Origin: Chloroflexota bacterium
Lineage (GTDB): Bacteria; Chloroflexota; Anaerolineae; Anaerolineales; Villigracilaceae
NCBI GenBank assembly: GCA_016213105.1
Contig: JACRBN010000010.1
Location: 145,681-209,680, forward strand
Length of the DNA stretch: 64,000 bases
Direction: 5' to 3'
In this document: piece after piece, positions 34,609 to 43,208 of the stretch
Layout of the letters: the number at the start of each line of letters is the position of its first letter
Numbering within the stretch: position 1 is the stretch's first letter
Program-made: the position numbers and the translations under genes
The notes under the pieces: model-generated
What the model was told of the DNA's origin: nothing
Seen by the model: the letters and a program-made list of their open reading frames with translations, nothing else
The model's database searches: none

Positions 34609-35370
34609 ATGTCAGCCATTGTGAAAATCTCCAACCTCGACAAGTATTTCGGCCGCCTGCACGTGCTGAAGGACATCTCGCTCGAAGTCCAGCCGCGCGA
34701 AGTGGTCTGCATCATCGGCCGCAGCGGCTCGGGCAAGAGCACGCTGCTGCGCTGCATCAACTTCCTCGAAGAGCCCTCGCATGGCACCATCGAAGTGGAC
34801 GGCCTGATCGTGGCGGGCGGCGAAAAGGGCAAGGAGCACCGCCAACTGGTTCATGACCTGCGCCTGCGCACGGGGATGGTCTTCCAGGATTTCAATCTCT
34901 TCCCGCACATGAGCGTGCTCGAAAACGTGATCGAAGGTCCCGTCACCGTCAAGAAAATGGATCGCGCCAAAGCCATCGAGCTGGCCGAGTACAACCTGAA
35001 CAACGTCGACATGCTCTGGAAGAAGGACGAGTATCCCAACCGCCTCTCGGGCGGACAAAAACAGCGCGTGGCCATCGCCCGCGCCCTGACCATGGAACCG
35101 CGCGTGATGCTCTTTGATGAGCCCACCTCCGCGCTCGACCCCGAGTTGATCGGCGAGGTCTTGACCGTCATGAAGAAGGTCGCGCTGGAAGGCATGACCA
35201 TGCTGGTCGTCACCCACGAAATGGGTTTCGCCAAGGAGGTGGCCGACCGCGTGGTGGTCATGGCCGACGGCGAGATCATCGAAGATGCCGCGCCAGAGGA
35301 ACTCTTCGAGACCCCCAAGGACGCGCGCACCCTCGCCCTGATCGAACGCTATCGCTCGGGAAGCAATTAA
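34609..35370 (+). CDS. Amino-acid ABC transporter ATP-binding protein
   Basis: ABC ATPase of 253 residues, GlnQ/HisP type. Walker A is GRSGSGKST near 37-45, the Q-loop is [14 protein letters not shown] near 89, the signature is [15 protein letters not shown] near 146-160 and Walker B is [14 protein letters not shown] near 166-179; the switch His lies in [12 protein letters not shown]. It starts one base after the permease stop, with a GGGGAG ribosome site inside that gene. It energises uptake by the preceding permease and binding protein. Confidence 0.95.
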   Translation: MSAIVKISNLDKYFGRLHVLKDISLEVQPREVVCIIGRSGSGKSTLLRCINFLEEPSHGTIEVDGLIVAGGEKGKEHRQLVHDLRLRTGMVFQDFNLFPHMSVLENVIEGPVTVKKMDRAKAIELAEYNLNNVDMLWKKDEYPNRLSGGQKQRVAIARALTMEPRVMLFDEPTSALDPELIGEVLTVMKKVALEGMTMLVVTHEMGFAKEVADRVVVMADGEIIEDAAPEELFETPKDARTLALIERYRSGSN

Positions 35371-35371
35371 T

Positions 35372-36133
35372 ATGCCGCTCGCCATCGCCCGCCAGGTCAG
35401 CGCGCGCTTCGCGGAATGTGAATTGACTCACATCCAACGTGAGCCCATCGACATTGCCAAAGCCCGCGCCCAACACGCAGAGTATGTCCGCGCGCTGCAG
35501 GAACTGGGCTGTCACGTGGTGGAATTGCCCGCCGAGGATGACCTGCCCGATTCGGTCTTCGTCGAGGATGCGGCCTTCATCCTGCCCGAGGTGGCCGTCA
35601 TCACCCGCCCCGGAGCCGACTCGCGCAAACCCGAGACCGTCTCCGTGGCGGATGCCCTGCGCCCGCACCGTGACCTGATCTTCGTGCGCGAGCCTGCCAC
35701 CATCGACGGCGGCGACGTGCTGGTGCTGGAGCGGGACATCTACGTTGGCCTGTCCTCGCGCACCAACGCGGCCGCCATTCAGCAACTGCAAGCCATGCTC
35801 GGTCGGCATGGCTATTGCGTCCACGGCGTGGAGGTGGATAAATTCCTGCACCTGAAGAGCGCCGTCACCCGTCTGGACGAAGGCACCCTGCTGCTCAATC
35901 CCGCCTGGATCGACGCCAGCCTCTTTGGGAAATTCGAACACGTCGAGGTGGCTCCCTCCGAGCCGATGGCCGCCAACATCCTGGTCATCAACGGGACGGG
36001 CATCTACCCAACCAGCTTCCCCGAGACCCAGGCGCGCATCGAGGCGCACGGCACGCAACTCGTCACGCTGGATGTCTCGGAGATCGCCAAGGCCGAGGGC
36101 GCCGTGACTTGTTGCAGCCTGATCCTGCAATAA
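35372..36133 (+). CDS. Dimethylarginine dimethylaminohydrolase-like amidinotransferase-fold enzyme
   Basis: Enzyme of 253 residues in the DDAH/arginine deiminase superfamily, expected to hydrolyse methylated arginine to citrulline and methylamines. The motif DSVFVEDAAFI near 60-70 supplies the substrate-binding Glu-Asp, GGDVLVL near 111 is conserved, the catalytic His is in FLHLKSAVT near 157 and the nucleophilic Cys is in GAVTCCSLIL at the C-terminus (about 243-252). It starts one base after the ATPase stop and closes the operon ahead of a terminator, so its substrate may be what the transporter imports. A close alternative is a citrulline- or agmatine-forming relative. Confidence 0.88.
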   Translation: MPLAIARQVSARFAECELTHIQREPIDIAKARAQHAEYVRALQELGCHVVELPAEDDLPDSVFVEDAAFILPEVAVITRPGADSRKPETVSVADALRPHRDLIFVREPATIDGGDVLVLERDIYVGLSSRTNAAAIQQLQAMLGRHGYCVHGVEVDKFLHLKSAVTRLDEGTLLLNPAWIDASLFGKFEHVEVAPSEPMAANILVINGTGIYPTSFPETQARIEAHGTQLVTLDVSEIAKAEGAVTCCSLILQ

Positions 36134-36136
36134 CAC

Positions 36137-36167
36137 CAATCCCCGTCAGCGCTGACGGGGATTTTTT
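36137..36167 (+). terminator. Rho-independent terminator of the ABC/DDAH operon
   Basis: CCCCGTCAGC (36141-36150) followed directly by GCTGACGGGG (36151-36160), then ATTTTTT. A near-perfect palindrome with a strong T-run. Confidence 0.9.
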
Positions 36168-36191
36168 ATCGGAGACAGGCTCGGGGGCGGG

Positions 36192-36197
36192 TATAAT
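36192..36197 (+). promoter_or_regulatory. -10 box before the methyltransferase gene
   Basis: TATAAT at 36192-36197 lies 35 bases upstream of the ATG and follows the previous terminator. No clear -35 box. Confidence 0.5.
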
Positions 36198-36232
36198 GTC
36201 CGCCTGCAAGAATCCGCCCGAAAGGTCATCCT

Positions 36233-36922
36233 ATGCCAGAACAGAAAAAATCGGATAGTGCCCGCTACTGGGAGGAACACCTGCTCAGTTGGGAAGCCAG
36301 CGCGTATTACAAGGACACCCCGCAAAAAGCCAACTGGTGGGACCGCCTCTCCACTTATTTCCGCGGCGATGCGATGTACGTGCGCATGCAGACCGCGCTC
36401 GAACTGGCCAGGCCGCACCTCCAGGATCAGACCGTCATGGACGTGGGCTGCGCCTCGGGGCGTTTCGCCGTGCAAATGCTCCAGGCGGGCGCCACCCGCG
36501 TGCATGGTGTGGATATTTCCCACGAGGCCATCCAGTTGGCGCAGGCGCACGGTCAAAGCCTGGGCCTGGGTGACAGGCTGTTATTCAGCGTGCAGGATTT
36601 GATCCACCCGCAGGGGCCGCTCCCGCGCGTCGACCTGGTCACAGCGCTGGGCGTGATCGAATACTTCGACCCGCCCACCATGGCAAAATTCCTCGGCAAC
36701 CTGAATACCCGCTACATCCTGCTCGACTTCCCCGACCTGAGCCGCTCCAGGGATTTTCCCACCTGGCCGCTCAGGCAGATCTACATCCGCGTCAACCGCC
36801 TGCCGGGCGTGTTCCTGTACTCGCTGGAACAGTTCGCCAGCATCGCGGAGCCGTTCGGTTTCACGGGCCTGCACGTGATCGCGAAAAACAACTTCTTCTA
36901 CGTCACCAACCTGCCCGCCTGA
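36233..36922 (+). CDS. Class I SAM-dependent methyltransferase
   Basis: Cytoplasmic methyltransferase of 229 residues. Motif I is VMDVGCASGRFAVQML near 66-81, followed by the acidic loop VHGVDISHEAIQLA near 90-103, and motif IV-like DLVTALGVIEYFDP near 131-144. No substrate domain is recognisable. The stop overlaps the start of the next gene (TGATG), so translation is probably coupled. The partner, a polysaccharide-deacetylase-like protein, suggests methylation of a glycan or glycolipid precursor, which is inference. Confidence 0.85.
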   Translation: MPEQKKSDSARYWEEHLLSWEASAYYKDTPQKANWWDRLSTYFRGDAMYVRMQTALELARPHLQDQTVMDVGCASGRFAVQMLQAGATRVHGVDISHEAIQLAQAHGQSLGLGDRLLFSVQDLIHPQGPLPRVDLVTALGVIEYFDPPTMAKFLGNLNTRYILLDFPDLSRSRDFPTWPLRQIYIRVNRLPGVFLYSLEQFASIAEPFGFTGLHVIAKNNFFYVTNLPA

Positions 36923-37770
36923 TGCCGAAATACGCCTGCGTCACCCTCGACATGGAGCCTGACTACGGCGACCCGCTCGGGCGCATCCGCCTGCTGGATA
37001 CGCCCGAGTTCTTCGAGCGTTTCGTCGGCCTGATCCGCAAATACAACGCCAGGGTGACCATGTTCACCGTGACCTCGCTGTTCGAGGCACACAGCCAAGA
37101 TTTCGAGCGGCTGGCGGCGCGCATCCCGCTGGAATACGCCGTTCATTCGCACAACCACGATCCGCACAATGCCTGCGGGCTGGATGAAGTGCAGGCCGCG
37201 CAGAAAGCGTACCAGCAATTCACGGGCCGCGCCCCCGCGGGGTACCGCGCCCCCATCGGCCAGATCGACCGCGACGGCCTGGGCCATCTCATGGATCATG
37301 GTTATCGCTACGACTCGAGCGTGTACACCTCGATCCGCCCTGGCAAATTCGGCTACTTCAACCTGCACCTGCCCAATGTTCCGTTCTGGCTCACGCGCGG
37401 CGGACGCGAAGCCCTGCTCGAATTTCCCTTCACCTCCATTTCCACCGTGCGGGTGGTGTATGCCCTGAGCTATGCCAAACTGCTCGGCTGGCCGCTGTAC
37501 TCCGCGCTGCTCCAGCTCTTCGGCCTGCCCGAGGTGGCTCTGCTGCTCCTGCATCCCTACAACTTTTACACAAAATTGACCGCGGACGGCCTGGCGGGCT
37601 TCGAAAAGTTCGCCCTGACCCGCAACGACGAGCGCTCCTTCGAATATTTCGAGCGGATGCTGGCCGCCCTGCGAAAACGCGGATACGAATTCCTGTTGGT
37701 CAGCGAGATCTACGAGCGCATCCAGGATCAGCCCAACCTGCCGCGTCTGGCCTGGGAGGAATGGCGTTAA
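36922..37770 (+). CDS. Polysaccharide deacetylase family protein
   Basis: NodB-type carbohydrate esterase of 282 residues, translationally coupled to the methyltransferase. The catalytic Asp lies in LDMEPDYGD near 9-17, the metal-binding His pair in HSHNHDPH near 74-81 (H-x3-H spacing), and YRAPIGQIDRD near 109-119 gives the conserved Arg-Ala-Pro. The last His motif is in LLHPYNFY near 212. No signal peptide is visible, so it probably works on cytoplasmic or membrane-associated glycan precursors. A strong terminator follows. Confidence 0.87.
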   Translation: MPKYACVTLDMEPDYGDPLGRIRLLDTPEFFERFVGLIRKYNARVTMFTVTSLFEAHSQDFERLAARIPLEYAVHSHNHDPHNACGLDEVQAAQKAYQQFTGRAPAGYRAPIGQIDRDGLGHLMDHGYRYDSSVYTSIRPGKFGYFNLHLPNVPFWLTRGGREALLEFPFTSISTVRVVYALSYAKLLGWPLYSALLQLFGLPEVALLLLHPYNFYTKLTADGLAGFEKFALTRNDERSFEYFERMLAALRKRGYEFLLVSEIYERIQDQPNLPRLAWEEWR

Positions 37771-37773
37771 ATC

Positions 37774-37803
37774 AAAATCCCCGTCCAGGACGGGGATTTT
37801 TCA
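37774..37803 (+). terminator. Rho-independent terminator after the deacetylase gene
   Basis: AAAATCCCCGTCC (37774-37786) and GGACGGGGATTTTT (from 37788) form a palindrome with a T-run. The palindrome works on both strands and may also serve the - strand tRNA gene. Confidence 0.85.
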
Positions 37804-37830
37804 CTGCCGAGGGGTTGCAGGTATTTCGTG

Positions 37831-37914
37831 TGCGCTGGAGAGGACTTGAACCTCCACGCCTGTTAAGGCACATGGCCCTCAACCATGCCTGTCTGCCAAT
37901 TCCAGCACCAGCGC
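37831..37914 (-). tRNA. tRNA-Leu (anticodon GAG)
   Basis: Read on the - strand, the acceptor stem GCGCTGG pairs with CCAGCGC, with discriminator A. The anticodon stem CATGG/CCATG encloses TTGAGGG, giving anticodon GAG (reads CUC/CUU). The long variable arm and GGTTCAAGTCC T-arm are typical of Leu tRNAs; length 84. The 3' CCA is not encoded. Confidence 0.95.
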
Positions 37915-38005
37915 AAGCAGGCAGTATTATAATCAGGATGCTTTTCTTGTCAAGCAAATTCAGTAGTGACGACAGAAGTCGTCACTACCCATTCAAGGAG
38001 CAATT

Positions 38006-39022
38006 ATGACCCGAATTGTTGTTGACGCCATGGGCAGTGACGAATTCCCCGTTCCCGATGTCGAAGGCGCGGTGATGGCCGCCCGCGAGTACGGTGTGGA
38101 GATCATCCTGGTCGGCGATGAGGCGAAGATCAAGCCCGCGCTGACCGCCGCCCAGCCTGGGAACCTGCCCATCCGCATCGTCCACGCCCCCGAGATGCTG
38201 ACCATGAATGACAAGGGCGAGGGCCTGGCCTTCAAGGCCCGCCACAAGGACGCCCAAAACTCGATGGCCGTCGGCATCGACCTGGTCAAGAAGGGCGAGG
38301 CGGATGCCTTCGTCACGGCGGGCAACACGGGCGCGGCGATGGTCACCTCCCTCTTCCGCCTGGGACGCATCCGCGGCGTGGAGCGCCCCGCGCTGGCGCC
38401 CGTCTTCCCGACCGCCACAGGCTCGTGCGTGGTGCTCGACATCGGCGCCAACCCCGACTGCGAAGCGGTGCATCTTTATCAGTTCGGCATCATGGGCAGC
38501 ATCTACGCGGAAAAGGTGCGCGGCGTGAAGAATCCCAAGGTCGGGCTGGTCTCGAACGGCGAGGAGGAGGGCAAGGGCAATCATCTCGTCAAGGAAGCCA
38601 CGCCCCTGTTCAAGGCCTCGAAACTGAATTACTTCGGCAACGTCGAGGGCAAGGAAGTCATCGGCGGCAATGTGGATGTGGCCGTCACCGACGGGTTCGT
38701 GGGCAACGTCATGCTCAAGACCTCCGAGGCCGTCGCCAAGCTGATCGTGGACAAGATCAAGGCCGCCATCAAGGGCGGCGGACCGCTGGCCATGCTGGGC
38801 GGCCTCCTGGTCAAGCCTGCGCTGACCCAGATCAAGAAACTGCTCGATCCCAGCGAGGAGGGTGCCGCCCCCCTGCTCGGCGTGAACGGATTGGTCTTCA
38901 TCGGCCATGGCCGCTCGGATTCGATTGCCATCAAGAACGCCGTGCGCGTGGCGAAAAACGCCGTGGACGCGCAGGTGCTCGACGCCATGAAATCCGCCAT
39001 CGAAGAAAGCTTGAAGAAATAA
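38006..39022 (+). CDS. plsX: Phosphate acyltransferase PlsX
   Basis: Converts acyl-ACP and phosphate to acyl-phosphate, the first step of the PlsX/PlsY route to phosphatidic acid; peripheral membrane enzyme of 338 residues. AAGGAG precedes the ATG. The N-terminal RIVVDAMGSDEFP (3-15) is the family start, GNTGAAM near 110 and DIGANPDCEAVHLYQFG near 146-162 are conserved active-site loops, and SNGEEEGKGNHLVKEA near 188-203 is diagnostic. Other fab/pls genes are absent nearby. Confidence 0.96.
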   Translation: MTRIVVDAMGSDEFPVPDVEGAVMAAREYGVEIILVGDEAKIKPALTAAQPGNLPIRIVHAPEMLTMNDKGEGLAFKARHKDAQNSMAVGIDLVKKGEADAFVTAGNTGAAMVTSLFRLGRIRGVERPALAPVFPTATGSCVVLDIGANPDCEAVHLYQFGIMGSIYAEKVRGVKNPKVGLVSNGEEEGKGNHLVKEATPLFKASKLNYFGNVEGKEVIGGNVDVAVTDGFVGNVMLKTSEAVAKLIVDKIKAAIKGGGPLAMLGGLLVKPALTQIKKLLDPSEEGAAPLLGVNGLVFIGHGRSDSIAIKNAVRVAKNAVDAQVLDAMKSAIEESLKK

Positions 39023-39026
39023 AGCA

Positions 39027-39058
39027 TGGAGTCCAAAGTCTCCCGACTTTGGACTCCA
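39027..39058. repeat. Dispersed palindromic repeat, copy 2
   Basis: TGGAGTCCAAAGTC (39027-39040) pairs perfectly with GACTTTGGACTCCA (39045-39058) around TCCC. A shorter copy is at 28005-28033. It may also terminate plsX transcription, although no T-run follows. Confidence 0.82.
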
Positions 39059-39072
39059 ATCAATTGATGCTC

Positions 39073-39095
39073 CCGCTGGATTTGTAATCCAGCGG
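39073..39095. repeat. Second hairpin between plsX and the NERD-like gene
   Basis: CCGCTGGATT (39073-39082) pairs with AATCCAGCGG (39086-39095) around TGT. It is compact and lacks a T-run. Confidence 0.7.
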
Positions 39096-39177
39096 TGAAG
39101 CAGGCGGAACACGCTTGCCCAGGATGCAAGCGCCAGGGAATTCGCCAGATGCACAAATCCAAAAAGATTGGAACTCA

Positions 39178-39879
39178 ATGAAAATCATCAAGAACGAGAA
39201 ATTGATCGAACGCAACAGCAAGATCGGCAACTGGTCGAATATTGGCGGACTGCTGGCCCTGGTCGCCGCCATGTACATCTCCTTTGCGCGGCCCGAGTTG
39301 TTCAACTACGCCATCATCGCCATGTTGATCGGCTTCACCCTGACACAGATCAGCCTGTACATGGGCAACCGCTTCGGCCGCTCGCCCCGCCCCGATGAAG
39401 TGCTGGACGCCAGCCTCAAGGGTCTGTCCACCGATTTCGCGATCTACCACTTTACGACACCTATCTCGCACCTGCTGGTGGGACCTGCGGGCATCTGGGT
39501 GCTGCTGCCCTACCGCCAGATGGGCGTCATCAGCTACCAAAAGAACCGCTGGAATATGACGCGCGGCGGCTTCATCCAGGGCTACATGCGCGTCTTTGGG
39601 CAGGAAGGCCTGGGCCGCCCCGATGCCGACGCCAACGCCGACATCAAGGCCATCAAAACGTTCCTGTCCAGGCGCATGGAGGAGGATCAGATTCCGACCG
39701 TCAACGCAATCGCGGTCTTCACCAATGACAAGGTGGAACTCCAGACAGAGGAAGCCCCCATCCCCGCGGTCAAGCTCAAACAGCTCAAGGAATTCATGCG
39801 CCAGAAATCCAGGGAGCGTCTGCTCAGTCCCACAGAGTTGGAAAAGATAAAATCGATCCTGCCGCAGGAAGAAGAATAA
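39178..39879 (+). CDS. Membrane-anchored NERD-like domain protein
   Basis: A 233-residue protein with two hydrophobic helices near 22-42 and 44-62, followed by a cytoplasmic domain. That domain reads DEVLDASLKGLSTDFAIYHF, then HLLVGPAGIWVLLPY and GVISYQKNRW, a pattern resembling nuclease-related (NERD) domains in which a Val-Gly-Pro strand is followed by a Lys-containing strand. The catalytic triad is not complete enough to claim nuclease activity. The C-terminal 80 residues are helical and charged. The function is unknown. Confidence 0.68.
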   Translation: MKIIKNEKLIERNSKIGNWSNIGGLLALVAAMYISFARPELFNYAIIAMLIGFTLTQISLYMGNRFGRSPRPDEVLDASLKGLSTDFAIYHFTTPISHLLVGPAGIWVLLPYRQMGVISYQKNRWNMTRGGFIQGYMRVFGQEGLGRPDADANADIKAIKTFLSRRMEEDQIPTVNAIAVFTNDKVELQTEEAPIPAVKLKQLKEFMRQKSRERLLSPTELEKIKSILPQEEE

Positions 39880-39971
39880 TCCCCTCAAAGACATGCTGTC
39901 TTGAGTACAGCGACACACGAATCGATCTTTTTCGCGGGCCTGGCGCGCCCGACAGTAGAAGAGCCCTGAAC

Positions 39972-40028
39972 CGCCAAGAGCGCGAAGAGCGCCAGGTTTT
40001 TTAATCGGTCTTCTTCGCGCTCTTGGCG
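39972..40028. repeat. Perfect 17-base inverted repeat upstream of dinG
   Basis: CGCCAAGAGCGCGAAGA (39972-39988) and TCTTCGCGCTCTTGGCG (40012-40028) are perfect inverted arms around 23 bases that include TTTTTTAAT. It is AGCGCGAAG-rich and probably a dispersed repeat; it could also terminate transcription from the left. Confidence 0.8.
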
Positions 40029-40153
40029 CGCTTGGCGGTGCGGTGTTTTTTAACTGCAAAGCGCGCAATGGTTCTTAATCGTTTTTTTCGACGATCCCGC
40101 AATCGCCCTCCCTGCCATCTATCGCATCCCAAAATCGCATGGTACACTTGTTC

Positions 40154-40159
40154 TATTAT
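40154..40159 (+). promoter_or_regulatory. -10 box placed for a leaderless transcript of dinG
   Basis: TATTAT ends seven bases before the ATG at 40167, with no ribosome site between. It overlaps the alternative ATG at 40158, arguing for 40167 as the true start. Confidence 0.45.
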
Positions 40160-40166
40160 GACATCC

Positions 40167-42956
40167 ATGATTGCGCTTGACATCGAAACGACAGGGCTGG
40201 ACGAGAACCGCGAAGCCATCATCGAAATCGCTGTGGTCAAATTCAAAGGCCATCGCGTCGAGCACGAATTCTCCACGCTCGTCAACCCTGGCCGCCACAT
40301 CCCCGAGTTCATCACGGGCCTGACGGGCATCGACGATGCCATGGTGCGCGAGGCCCCGCGCCTGCGCGACATCGCCCACGAGTTGGAGGCCTTCGTCGGT
40401 GACTGCCCCGTCATCGGCCACAACGTGCGCTTCGATCTGGGCTTCCTGCAAAAGGCGGGCATCCTCGCCTACAACGAAGTCATCGACACGTACGAACTGG
40501 CCGCCGTGCTCATGCCCTCGGCCAGCCGTTACAACCTGGGCGCGCTCGGACAGCAATTGGGCATCGCCCTGCCCGCCACCCATCGCGCCCTCGACGATGC
40601 GCGCGTCACGCAGGCCGCCTACGTGCGCCTGCTGGAGATGGCTGGGGAACTGCCGCTCGAAACCCTGGCCGAAATCGTCCGCCTGGGCGAGGCCTTTACC
40701 TGGGACGGCAATTGGGCCTTCCAGCAGGTGCTGCGCGGACGGGTCAAGGAGGGCATCCAGCCGAAGCGGGCCAAGCGCGCCCCCAGCGTGGACCTCAGGC
40801 CTGTCTCCGCTTCGAAGGATTTCCCGCCCCTGCAACTCCCCGAAGAGACCGTCGTCCCGCTCGACCCCGAGGAGGCCGCCTCGATCCTCGAATACGGCGG
40901 GCCGTTCTCGGAATACTTCGAAGCCTACGAACACCGTCCCGAACAGGTGGAAATGCTCAAGGCGGTGACCGATGCCCTGAATAACGGAAACCACCTGATG
41001 GTCGAGGCGGGTACGGGCGTCGGCAAATCCTTCGCCTATCTCATCCCCGCCGCGCTGTTCGCCATGCAGAACAACACGCGCGTGGTCGTCTCCACCAACA
41101 CCATCAACCTGCAGGACCAGCTCATCCAAAAGGACATCCCCGACCTGCGCGCCGCGCTGAACATCGATTTGCGCGCCGCCATCCTGAAGGGACGTTTCAA
41201 CTATCTGTGCCCGCGCCGCCTGCAATACCTGCGCCAGCACGGCCCCTCCACCGTCGAAGAATTGCGCGTGCTGTGCAAGGTGCTGGTCTGGCAGTTGGAA
41301 AATATGAGCGGCGACCGCAACGAGATCAACCTGACTGGCCCCTCCGAACGCGAGGTCTGGCGGCGCATCTCGGCCGAGGACGACAACTGCACCTCCGACA
41401 CCTGCCTGGGACGCATGCACGGCACCTGTGCCTTTCACCGCGCCAAACAGGCCGCGCAGTCGGCGCACGTGCTGGTCGTCAATCACGCGCTGCTGCTCTC
41501 GGACGTGGCCACGGGCGGCAAGGTGCTGCCCGAATTCGGCTACGTCATCGTGGACGAGGCCCATCACATGGAATCGGCCACCACCAACGCGCTCAGCTTC
41601 CGCCTGACCCAATCGGACGTGGAGCGCATCACGCGCGAAGTGGGCGGCTCCTCGGCGGGCATCCTGGGACACCTGCTGACCGAAATGAAAAACGCCCTGC
41701 GGCCCTCGGATTTCGGCCTGCTCCAGCAAAAGGTGAAGCACGCCACCGACCAGGCCTTCCGCCTCGAACAGTTGATGCGCCAGTTCTTCGGCGTGCTGGG
41801 CGAATACATCGCCATCCAGCGCGAGGGACAGCCCGCCAGCAATTACGCCTGGCAGCTGCGCATCACTTCCTCCGCGCGCACCCTGCCTGGCTGGGACGAT
41901 GTGGAGATGATGTGGGGTGAGGCCGACGACACGCTGGTGTTGCTCATCAAGACCATCGGCGAGTTATACAAGGATGTGGCCGCGCTCTACTCGGATGGAC
42001 ACGATAACCTCGAAGACACCATGAGCAGCCTCAGCAATGTGCTCAGGCGCATGTCCGAGGCCGAGGCCGCCGCCAACGGCCTGATCAGCAAGCCCACCCC
42101 CGACCTGGTCTACTGGGTCGAGGTCAACCCGCGCGGCGACCGTCTCTCGCTCAATGCCGCGCCCCTGCGCGTCGGTCCGCTCGTGCAGAAATATCTCTGG
42201 CACGACAAGGCCTGCGTGGTACTGACCTCGGCCACCATGACGGCCAACGGCGAGTTCCAATACATCAAGAACACCCTGCAGGCCGAGGAGGCTGAAACGC
42301 TGGCGCTGGGATCGCCCTTCGATTACGAATCCAGCACCCTGCTCTACATCGCCAACGACATCCCCGAGCCGAACGTCAACGGCTACCAGCAGGCCGTCGA
42401 CCGCGGATTGGTCCAACTGGCCAAGGCCACGGGCGGACGCATGCTGGTGCTCTTCACCTCCTATGCCGCGCTCAAGAAGACCTCTGCGGCCATCACAGGC
42501 CCGCTGGCCCGCGAGGACATCTTCGTCTTCGAACAGGGCGAGGGCGCCTCGCCCAATGCCCTGCTGGATTCGTTCAAGTCCACCGACCGCGCCGTGCTGT
42601 TGGGCACGCGCGCCTTCTGGGAGGGCGTGGACGTGCCTGGCGACTCGCTCTCGGTGGTTGTCATCACCAAGCTGCCCTTCGACGTCCCGTCCGACCCGCT
42701 CATCGCCGCCCGCTCGGAACTGTACGAAGACCCCTTCAACGAATACTACCTGCCCGAATCCATCCTTAAATTCCGCCAGGGCTTCGGCCGCCTGATCCGT
42801 ACCGCCTCAGACCGCGGCATCGTCGCCATCTTCGACCGCCGCGTGCTGACCAAACAATACGGCCGCCTCTTCCTCAGTTCCCTGCCGCAATGCACCGCCC
42901 GCCAGGGTCCCACAGCGAATTTGCCCAAGATGGCAAGTCAGTGGCTGGGGACGTGA
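40167..42956 (+). CDS. dinG: DinG-family helicase with N-terminal DEDDh exonuclease domain
   Basis: Fusion protein of 929 residues. The start at 40167 (MIALDIETTG) is chosen over 40158 because a -10 box overlaps the latter. The exonuclease domain (1-170) has DIETTG, IGHNVRFDLGFL and HRALDDA, the DEDDh residues. The helicase begins near 245; Walker A is EAGTGVGKSFAYLIP near 285-299, the DEAH box is VDEAHHME, and motif VI-like QGFGRLIRT lies near the end. Four Cys between Walker A and DEAH (YLC, DNC, DTCLG, GTC) match the XPD/DinG [4Fe-4S] site. It resembles the Bacillus-type DinG, with a possible nuclease role in repair of D-loops or R-loops. Confidence 0.92.
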   Translation: MIALDIETTGLDENREAIIEIAVVKFKGHRVEHEFSTLVNPGRHIPEFITGLTGIDDAMVREAPRLRDIAHELEAFVGDCPVIGHNVRFDLGFLQKAGILAYNEVIDTYELAAVLMPSASRYNLGALGQQLGIALPATHRALDDARVTQAAYVRLLEMAGELPLETLAEIVRLGEAFTWDGNWAFQQVLRGRVKEGIQPKRAKRAPSVDLRPVSASKDFPPLQLPEETVVPLDPEEAASILEYGGPFSEYFEAYEHRPEQVEMLKAVTDALNNGNHLMVEAGTGVGKSFAYLIPAALFAMQNNTRVVVSTNTINLQDQLIQKDIPDLRAALNIDLRAAILKGRFNYLCPRRLQYLRQHGPSTVEELRVLCKVLVWQLENMSGDRNEINLTGPSEREVWRRISAEDDNCTSDTCLGRMHGTCAFHRAKQAAQSAHVLVVNHALLLSDVATGGKVLPEFGYVIVDEAHHMESATTNALSFRLTQSDVERITREVGGSSAGILGHLLTEMKNALRPSDFGLLQQKVKHATDQAFRLEQLMRQFFGVLGEYIAIQREGQPASNYAWQLRITSSARTLPGWDDVEMMWGEADDTLVLLIKTIGELYKDVAALYSDGHDNLEDTMSSLSNVLRRMSEAEAAANGLISKPTPDLVYWVEVNPRGDRLSLNAAPLRVGPLVQKYLWHDKACVVLTSATMTANGEFQYIKNTLQAEEAETLALGSPFDYESSTLLYIANDIPEPNVNGYQQAVDRGLVQLAKATGGRMLVLFTSYAALKKTSAAITGPLAREDIFVFEQGEGASPNALLDSFKSTDRAVLLGTRAFWEGVDVPGDSLSVVVITKLPFDVPSDPLIAARSELYEDPFNEYYLPESILKFRQGFGRLIRTASDRGIVAIFDRRVLTKQYGRLFLSSLPQCTARQGPTANLPKMASQWLGT

Positions 42957-42970
42957 CACCTCACAATAGA

Positions 42971-43059
42971 CCCTAAAGGTTTCCACCTTCATCCTGCGCG
43001 ACGTCGGGTAGGGGAATTTGGCGTAACGAGATGAAAGTCAGGTAGGAAAACCTTTAGGG
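42971..43059. repeat. Long inverted repeat downstream of dinG
   Basis: CCCTAAAGGTTT (42971-42982) is inverted at AAACCTTTAGGG (43048-43059), enclosing 65 bases. The element resembles a small palindromic insertion; no gene lies inside. Confidence 0.65.
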
Positions 43060-43133
43060 ACTGATCGTCGCAAGGATCAGTGAAGCGATCCAGCGGACGA
43101 CCGCGGCCTTCGCGATGCTCAGGGCGAAGATAT

Positions 43134-43202
43134 AATACCCACGGGTGAAAATTGCGCTTTCCAACCTCTGAAGAAGCCTAATTTTCTCCCGAGTGCGATA
43201 TA
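43134..43202 (+). repeat. Promoter-bearing repeat, copy 1
   Basis: It starts AATACCCACGG and ends GAGTGCGATATA, and has imperfect inverted arms (GGGTGAAAATTGCGC and its partner). It matches 47241-47309 over its whole length. GATATA at 43197-43202 lies six bases before the ATG at 43209 and may serve as a -10 box. Confidence 0.72.
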
Positions 43203-43208
43203 AAAAAC

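Noticed and set aside
37985..39178. 397-codon open frame on the - strand opposite plsX
   Set aside because: Antisense to plsX, which has clear family motifs and a ribosome site.
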